NCBI GenBank assembly: GCA_905221605.1
Contig: CAJNDS010001324.1
Coordinates: forward strand, 437,501 to 499,500
Reading direction: 5' to 3'
DNA: 62,000 bases
Source of the DNA: Symbiodinium natans
Lineage: Eukaryota; Sar; Dinophyceae; Suessiales; Symbiodiniaceae
This document shows positions 56,858 through 62,000 of this stretch, one piece after another. A program made the position numbers and the translations under genes. The stretch's first letter is position 1; every line of letters begins with the position of its first letter. The notes under the pieces are model-generated. The model was not told where the DNA came from. It worked only from the letters and a program-made list of their open reading frames with translations, and searched no databases.

Positions 56858-58490
56858 GTTTTGCACCTGCTTATTCCTCCTCGTCACTTGAGCTTGTCGA
56901 TCCTGGGCTTATAGGGTTTTAGGGTTTTAGGGTTATCGGGTTATCGGGTTTTAGGGTTTAGGGTTTTGGGGTTTTTGGGTTTTACGGTTTTTAGGATTTT
57001 AGGGTTTTAGGGGCTTTTAGGTTTTTAGGGTTTTGGGGTTTTTAGGGTTTTAGGGGTTTAGGGTTTCGGGTTTCTCCGCCCATTGCTCACGACAAAGTTC
57101 AGTGTCTTCTGCCATGATTTCACATCTATCAAATACATGACACAGAGTATGAACACAATACAGGGGGCACGATTTGCTATGGGCAGGAGATTTCGCATGT
57201 TGTTACACCATAAACGACAACCGGCACATTTGGTTACGGGTTACTTTTTGTTACGAGCATTGGGTTGTGAACGGTTGGACACAGGACAGGGGGGTACACT
57301 TTGTTCCAGGCGTTGGGTTGTGTACGCTGTGATATCACACACCATACGAGAGTCACGATATGTTCCTGGTATATGTTGGGTTGTTGTGAAATCTGAAACC
57401 TGGGGGGGGGGGGGGGTAGGTAGCTCAACCTCCATCCTTGTATTTCCTCAGCCCCAAACCCTACCTGGCAGGTTTCGCCGGGTGCCCCCGCACTTCCAGA
57501 CACTCCACTGACTTGGCGTGGCTGCTATACCGGGGCTTTGTTTGGGGCGGGCTTCCGAAGGTTTTGCTGTAGTGGCAGTTAACCCTGCACCCTAAACCCT
57601 AAGCTATCGGAAGATGCTTTGTGAAGGTTAGGTTTGCTGAGCGCTGAACCAGGCAAAACAGAGCTTCAGGGTTCTGCGTAGTTTCCTCTCCCGAACTGAG
57701 TAGGGTAGCCCAGGGTTTAGGGTTGAGGGTTTACGGTTGAGGGTCCAGGGTAGCCCAGTGGTACCCTTTACCCTTTTTGGGGTTCTGGGTTCCTTGTAAA
57801 TAGCCAGGAAAATACACCTGTATTGTAAGATGGTTACTGGGCTACCAAGGAATATTTGAATTGGGTGTAAGGCTTGGCCCTGCAAGTTGTAAACCTGCTA
57901 GCTGGTTGTCACCAACCCCCCCACCCCGGTGCATGCTTGCTTCAAGAAGCACCTACTATCACTAGATGGTAGCTTCATTAAATTCGGGTTACCTTTATAT
58001 GGCGGTCCCTAATACTTAGCAAACGGGGGGAGGACCTCACCTTACGTGGATTTTTGGGACATGCTTGCTTTTGCCCCCCCCCCCCCCTAAACCCTAAACC
58101 CTACACCCTAAACCCTAGACCCTAGACCCTAGACCCTACCCCACACCCTACACCCTAAACCCTAACCCTACCCCCCCCCCCCCCCCCTGCCTCCCAGCCC
58201 CGACAAAACTCTTAACCGATTTTGAATCTTCGCTTCAAATCCAAAACTTCCCCTGTTTTAGGGTAGCTGCATGGTCCCTTAGCACGGGCCTTAATAGGGG
58301 GACACCTTATGTACCCTTTATATACCTTATACGCAAGCAAGGGCTCACAAATCACTACTCTTTAAAGGAGCTATAGGGACCACATGAAGAGCCCCCTGAA
58401 ACGACCCTAACCCTAAACCCTAAGCCCTAAACCCATTAAGGGACCGTGTAATTGCAGCATTGAGTTGCCTAGGAAGAGTTGACTGACAGC
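56858..58490. other. Mostly non-coding: degenerate repeats and elements
   Basis: 56910-57070 is degenerate TTTTAGGG text. 57080-57415 carries a 142-codon open frame but also three imperfect copies of GTTGGGTTGT-type sequence; I do not call it a gene. 57471-57582 may be an exon (VSPGAPALPDTPLTWRGC). A hairpin with GGTAGCCCAGT ends lies at about 57741-57851, poly-C blocks at 58074-58088 and 58169-58187, and a family D element at 58268-58386 (ATGGTCCCTTA / TAGGGACCACAT). Confidence 0.45.
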
Positions 58491-58493
58491 CGG

Positions 58494-58563
58494 ATGTCCA
58501 ACCTGGACAAGGTCTTCGCCCGCATGACGTTCGCAGGCCCTGGGATCGTGTTCGATCCCTAAA
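58494..58563 (+). CDS. Candidate exon, unrecognised
   Basis: After TGACAG the frame reads RMSNLDKVFARMTFAGPGIV and meets TAA where the CCCTAAA array begins; it is either terminal or spliced before that. Confidence 0.45.
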
Positions 58564-58572
58564 CCCTAAACC

Positions 58573-58953
58573 CTAAACCCGCCCGCCACCCCACTCTCTT
58601 CTTTTTTTGGGGCATGGCTTACCCTCCAGGCAAGCACAGGCCGAGCAGCAGTTGTCACTGTAGTTGTTACCCTCCTGCATTGGAGGCCCCCTGGGAGGGC
58701 CCCTGGAGACACCTGGGTCCCCGTCCGCTGGGCTGTGGGGACCAGGGGCTGCTTTGTTGGCCCAAAAAATGCTTTTGATGGAGTTTCTGTATTCTGGTCC
58801 TGACCCTGGCTGGCCCTGGCCCTGCCCTCCTGACCCTGCCTGCCCCCTGCCGTGTCTCTCTGGCCTCTTTGGGCCCCTTCCGCTGTGGCCCCTGGCCCTG
58901 GTGTCTTCCTGCCTCCTTGGCCTTAGCCCTGCAGGGCGTGAGTGCTGACCCAC
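58573..58953. other. CT/TG-rich block open on both strands
   Basis: The + strand is CCCTGG/CTGGCC-rich. A 94-codon + frame (Pro/Leu-rich) and a 126-codon minus frame overlap. The minus frame is Gly/Pro/Gln-rich (GRGQAGSGGQGQGQPGSGPE), then NNYSDNCCSACACLEGKPCP, resembling a collagen-like segment with a Cys cluster. Simple-sequence composition can produce this, so I make no gene call. Confidence 0.35.
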
Positions 58954-59370
58954 GTAATCCTTCGTAAAAAAAAAATAAAAGAAGGCCGTATCTCCTTGAG
59001 AGTTGAAAGTGGGCGGTCTGGGGGTGCGTAGGTCTGCAGACTACTGCGCGCTCCCAAAGCGCGCTTCCGTTTGGCACGCCCTTAACCCTAAATCCTTAAC
59101 CCTAAACCCTAAACATCCCTAAGCCCTAAACCCTAAATCCTGAACCCCAAACCCTGTCCCTGTCTGCCAGGCTTAGTGGGACTTTCCTTCCGTAAAACAG
59201 TGGACGAGTCCGACGCTTGGTAGGCCCTTGGGATATTTTCCGTTTTCCCTTCTTGGGTTTAAGTGGATCCGGCCAAGGAATATCCGAAACCCTAAACCCT
59301 AAACCCAAAACCCAAAACCCTAAACCCTAAACCCTAAGCCCCTCAGAGGGTTTGTTGAGGGCCATCCTAG

Positions 59371-59478
59371 GACTACGTTGTTTCCGTGCTGGATGCTTTG
59401 GAGCGGCTGCGTGTGAAGTATGCAGCTACCAGCCCGCGCAGTGAGAGCACCGAAGATGCTAGCGCACTTTATGCCTGA
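59371..59478 (+). CDS. Terminal exon, unrecognised, stop TGA 59478
   Basis: After CATCCTAG, 36 codons read DYVVSVLDALERLRVKYAAT then SPRSESTEDASALYA and TGA at 59476-59478. A clean, helical, well-formed C-terminal exon. An upstream partner may be about 59040-59080 (DYCALPKRASVWHA). No family recognised. Confidence 0.55.
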   Translation, partial: DYVVSVLDALERLRVKYAATSPRSESTEDASALYA

Positions 59479-59629
59479 GACTGGTGAGGGTGTAGGGTTT
59501 AGGGTTTAGGGTGTAGGGTGTAGGGTGTAGGATTTAGGGTTTAGGGTTTAGGGCACCATGTGCGCATGTTTTTTGTTTGTCGCCGAGCACCGGTGAGTAG
59601 GAGCAGGCGAGCGGAAAGAGAATGCAATT

Positions 59630-59989
59630 GTGAAGCTCGCCCGCGCCATGATAGCACCATTCGCCAAGGCACCGCAAGAATCCCCCGATGCAAGGTGTTC
59701 ATTCGTCTCTTCCCGCCGTTTCATGTCTTCCGAAACCCTAAACCCTTCTCATCTCTCCTACCGGTGTATTGGCGAGTGGATGCGCAGTGCGAAGGTTTCA
59801 CTTGAAAGGGCTCCTGGGAACTTCACGTGTGCAGCAGAAAGTGTGGTCGTGGTGTGGGGTGTCACATGCCAGGATCCCCCGTGGCTTCTGTTTAAGCAGC
59901 TAGCTGTAATGGTACTGTTATTCTTCGTCGCGGTCGAGCTGGCTCATGGGCGCACCCCCATGAGGTGCCCCCGGAGTCTCTCAAAGTGA
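59630..59989 (+). CDS. Single-frame membrane protein, unrecognised
   Basis: About 119 codons from GTG 59630 (first ATG at 59648) to TGA 59987-59989. It contains GEWMRSAKVSLERAPGNFTC, a hydrophobic segment LAVMVLLFFVAVELAHG near the C-terminus and a basic tail. An AAACCCTAAACCC fragment is read in frame, so the 5' half may really be intronic. Followed directly by a CCCTAAA array. Confidence 0.4.
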   Translation: MKLARAMIAPFAKAPQESPDARCSFVSSRRFMSSETLNPSHLSYRCIGEWMRSAKVSLERAPGNFTCAAESVVVVWGVTCQDPPWLLFKQLAVMVLLFFVAVELAHGRTPMRCPRSLSK

Positions 59990-60155
59990 AGCCCTAAACC
60001 CTAAACCCGAAACCCTAAACCCTAAACCCTAAACCCTAAACCCTAAACCCTAAACCCCTCATCAAATCAGGCTGACGAGACAGCTCGGCCGGACTAGTAA
60101 ATCTACGACTTCTCAGCACAGGTCTTTTCTGGCGTCGGCGTGACGATTCCGCGTT

Positions 60156-60292
60156 CATGATGAGTTCCCCTACTACCCCCCCTCTATACTGGTTATGTAA
60201 AGGGGGCACTTTTAGGGGGGTAGTGTAGAGGCCTAAACCCTAAGCCCTAAACCCTAAACCCTATAGAGGGGAGTAGTAGGGGAACCCATGAC
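60156..60292. mobile_element. Inverted-repeat element, family E, with CCCTAAA in the loop
   Basis: TCATGATGAGTTCCCCTACT / AGTAGTAGGGGAACCCATGA arms with TCTATA inside. The loop contains five telomeric heptamers, absent from the sister copy at 46603. Confidence 0.9.
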
Positions 60293-60309
60293 TTAAATGA
60301 TGGTCCACT

Positions 60310-60966
60310 GAACTACAAAACGCCTCTTCCTCAACGGGCGTATGCAGAGCCCATCATCGACGAAAGTTTGGGCCTTCCGCAAGGCTCATCGCAAAGAGAC
60401 TCGGGCAACTTGGCCCAGCACGCCTGCTTCATTCTTACTAAGGCTTAGGGTTTAGGGTTTAGGCTTTAGGGTTTAGGGTTTATAAGGTTTTAGGGTTTAG
60501 GGTTATGAAGCGTGGCACCGGCGTGCCATTACAAATTCCGACGAGTGGCCGACATGTGGGGGTTCCGACAATAGGGGAAGTCTTTCTGAGAGTTCCTCGT
60601 TTAAGGGGTGGTTCTGTTCTATTTGGGTGCGAAGCCTAAACCACCCTGAACCCTGAACCCTGAACCCCAAACCCCAAACCCTAAACCCTAAACCCTAAAC
60701 CCTAAACCCTAAACCCTAAACCCTAAACCCTAAACCCTAAACCCTAACCCCCCTATTTTGGGAAATTCCCACATGGCGACCTCCGAGGGTTTGCCTTTCG
60801 TGACTGGCCGCTGCGCATGGGTAGGCGCCGAGCCCCCTCTTATACTAACAGGCTTTAGGGTTTAGGGTTTAGGGTTTAGGGTTTAGGGTTCAGGGAAGAG
60901 GTCTCGAAGTCCTTAAACCTTCAGGCCGAACTTCTGAAGCCTTTCCATGAAGAAGAAAATAAGTAA
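60310..60966 (+). CDS. Exons of an unrecognised gene, stop TAA 60966
   Basis: Candidate exons: about 60346-60438 (PIIDESLGLPQGSSQRDSGN, ending LAQHACFILTK before a GC donor; the frame is open back to about 60310), 60506-60558 (YEAWHRRAITNSDEWPT), about 60789-60815 (FAFRDWPLRM) and a clear terminal exon 60901-60966 (VSKSLNLQAELLKPFHEEEN, TAA 60964-60966). Introns hold telomeric arrays and, at 60554-60777, a family A-like element around a CCCTAAA array. Confidence 0.48.
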
Positions 60967-61820
60967 ATAGATAGTATACATATATATATATGCACATATA
61001 TATATATGTATACATACATATACACATAACGCGTATCCGTATGTGTATCTATGAGTAGTTGTATAGTTTCTACTGTTGTTTCTTGTCATGGCCTTTGTTT
61101 ATTGTTAGATTTATTGACTAGTATGGCTCTACTTTCACATTGGTACTAGTACTGTTATTTCTACATTGTTTAAGAATGACTAAGATATACGATTTGCTGA
61201 TAGATTGTGCTATACTAAAGAAATAAGTGTTAAGACCTTAAACTCTAAACCCTAAACTTTATAAGCTCTAAACCCTAAACCCTAATGTCAGAGTGCCTGT
61301 CAACCCCGGCGCAGCGGTCCGGGGCAGGCAGTTCCCTTGTTTTTTGGAATTCGCGTGGGGCATGGAGACCCCCATAGTTTGCATGATGTTACATGGTCCC
61401 TTAATATGGTCCTGTACGAATTGCTTAAGAAGCCCCCGCCCCCAGAAAATACACATGTTCTTCCTCATAAGGGCAAGATAGGGATTATTCTCTTTCAATT
61501 TTGTGGGTGGGGGGCGTGCAGGGAAGAAGCAAAGCATGATCCTAGAAGGGGTATATAAGGGTTTAGGGTCGTTGGGGTTGAGTTAAGCCCTATAAGAGGT
61601 GGAAATATAAGGCTTCCCACCTCGGGGGCCCATATTAAGGGACCATGTCGCTACCCCGAGATACTTCCGAGGTTTGCCACTCTGGGTCTTTGGGACTTGG
61701 AGCGGAAAGGTTGAGCTAAAAAGGGGGGGCCTTTAAGGCCATGGAAGGCCCTGTGTGTGTGTTTTTCCTGTAAGGTTTTTAGGGCTCCTGAAAGCACGAC
61801 AGACAAAGGTATCTTGAAGT
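60967..61820. other. AT-rich spacer and family D element
   Basis: (TA)n-rich to about 61020, then AT-rich unique sequence to 61240 (3' untranslated or intergenic). The element at 61391-61649 has 22-bp ends ACATGGTCCCTTAATATGG and its inverse CCATATTAAGGGACCATGT, one mismatch. Candidate frames on either strand within it are not convincing. Confidence 0.6.
61391..61649. mobile_element. Inverted-repeat element, family D
   Basis: About 259 bp with near-perfect 22-bp terminal inverted repeats. Relatives at 58268-58386 and, left end only, 13378-13440 (ACATGGTCCCTAAATATGGG). The interior shares TGTTCTTCCTCATAAGGGCA-like text with 43056-43085. Confidence 0.85.
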
Positions 61821-61821
61821 A

Positions 61822-61974
61822 GTCCAGTGCTTTACTTGCGGGCCTCGGTGAAGGCTGATGCGCCTCAAGACACCGTAAAGAGCTATCTCATGGCGGGACC
61901 CTTCTTTGAAGGTACGCTGGGACGAGGCCGGCAAGCGGCGGGGAGTCGTTCATGGACCGGGCAGTGAAGCAGAT
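61822..61974 (+). CDS. Exon(s) at the window's right edge
   Basis: Two frames compete: ADAPQDTVKSYLMAGPFFE (61853-61910, donor GTACGC) and, in another frame, AISWRDPSLKVRWDEAGKRR, reaching TAA about 61972. Probably one or two exons of a gene continuing beyond or ending here; unrecognised. Confidence 0.4.
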
Positions 61975-62000
61975 GGGAGCATCGAATGCTAAAAAAATAG

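Larger units (their letters stand above)
1..62000. repeat. Window-wide interstitial telomeric repeats
   Basis: TTTAGGG or CCCTAAA arrays (3 to about 53 units) recur every few hundred bases from the first base to about 61.6 kb, in both orientations, often abutting exons. Besides those listed separately, clean examples are 7011-7085, 8398-8482, 8560-8630, 17684-17757, 18612-18698, 23625-23722, 24139-24212, 26329-26427, 28574-28720, 33906-34035, 39905-39977, 43706-43797, 44943-45074, 46411-46507 and 60670-60745. Common variants: CTTAGGG, TTTCGGG, TTTGGGG, TTCAGGG. Confidence 0.98.

Noticed and set aside
1-62000. Spliced-leader RNA gene, tRNA, rRNA or CRISPR array
   Set aside because: I saw no stretch matching the dinoflagellate spliced-leader sequence, no tRNA cloverleaf and no rRNA. 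The regular repeats are telomeric tandem units without the spacer structure of CRISPR.

Overview
Organism and overall character. This is nuclear DNA from a eukaryote, very probably a dinoflagellate. Four things point there. (1) Recognisable proteins appear only after joining many short exons (about 20-120 nt), all on the + strand. (2) The 5' splice sites these proteins require are a mixture of GT, GC and GA; in the best gene I count 8 GT, 10 GC and 5 GA among 23 introns. This is a known dinoflagellate peculiarity. (3) The proteins include a small CCCH zinc-finger protein whose GHP-LC-x-RC / CGFCHL layout I associate with dinoflagellates. (4) The spacers are filled with TTTAGGG/CCCTAAA, the telomere repeat reported for dinoflagellates and plants. 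I cannot name the species.

Layout. Genes lie head to tail on the + strand; I found no convincing minus-strand gene. In order: 3' end of an unrecognised gene (to 2098); a SET-domain gene (2810-6000); an unrecognised multi-exon gene (to 10300); two or three short genes or gene ends (to 11518 and 12112); an exon cluster (12.7-13.8 kb); a CCCH zinc-finger gene (14336-15498); an unrecognised gene (to about 18.1 kb); a cytochrome-b5-fused front-end fatty-acid/sphingolipid desaturase (18711-29124, 24 exons, the anchor of this annotation); a low-complexity stretch (29.1-30.5 kb); poorly resolved exon clusters (30.5-35.4 and 37.0-39.3 kb) around a repeat-rich gap with a 238-bp duplication; an AT-rich island with a tiny Cys-rich ORF (39.5-40.2 kb); a short gene ending at 41067; a GT34-like glycosyltransferase (about 41.2-48.3 kb); further gene ends at 49462, 51427, 51908, 53403 and 53903; a complete six-exon CCCH gene (53952-56497); and gene ends near 56.9, 59478, 59989 and 60966.

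Repeats. There are well over 100 telomere-type arrays in both orientations, interstitial and almost all in introns or intergenic gaps. One intron (40873-40949) is exactly eleven TTTAGGG-type heptamers, with the repeat itself supplying GT and AG. A second layer is at least nine families of short elements with terminal inverted repeats (introner/MITE-like). One forms an entire intron (14547-14673), several end within about 25 nt of a 3' splice site, and some have telomeric arrays nested inside.

Caution. The DNA is GC-rich, so open frames between repeats arise easily. Exons are certain only where they rebuild a known domain with matching phase. Three protein-like segments fall inside a GT34 intron, so the anonymous exon clusters contain false positives.
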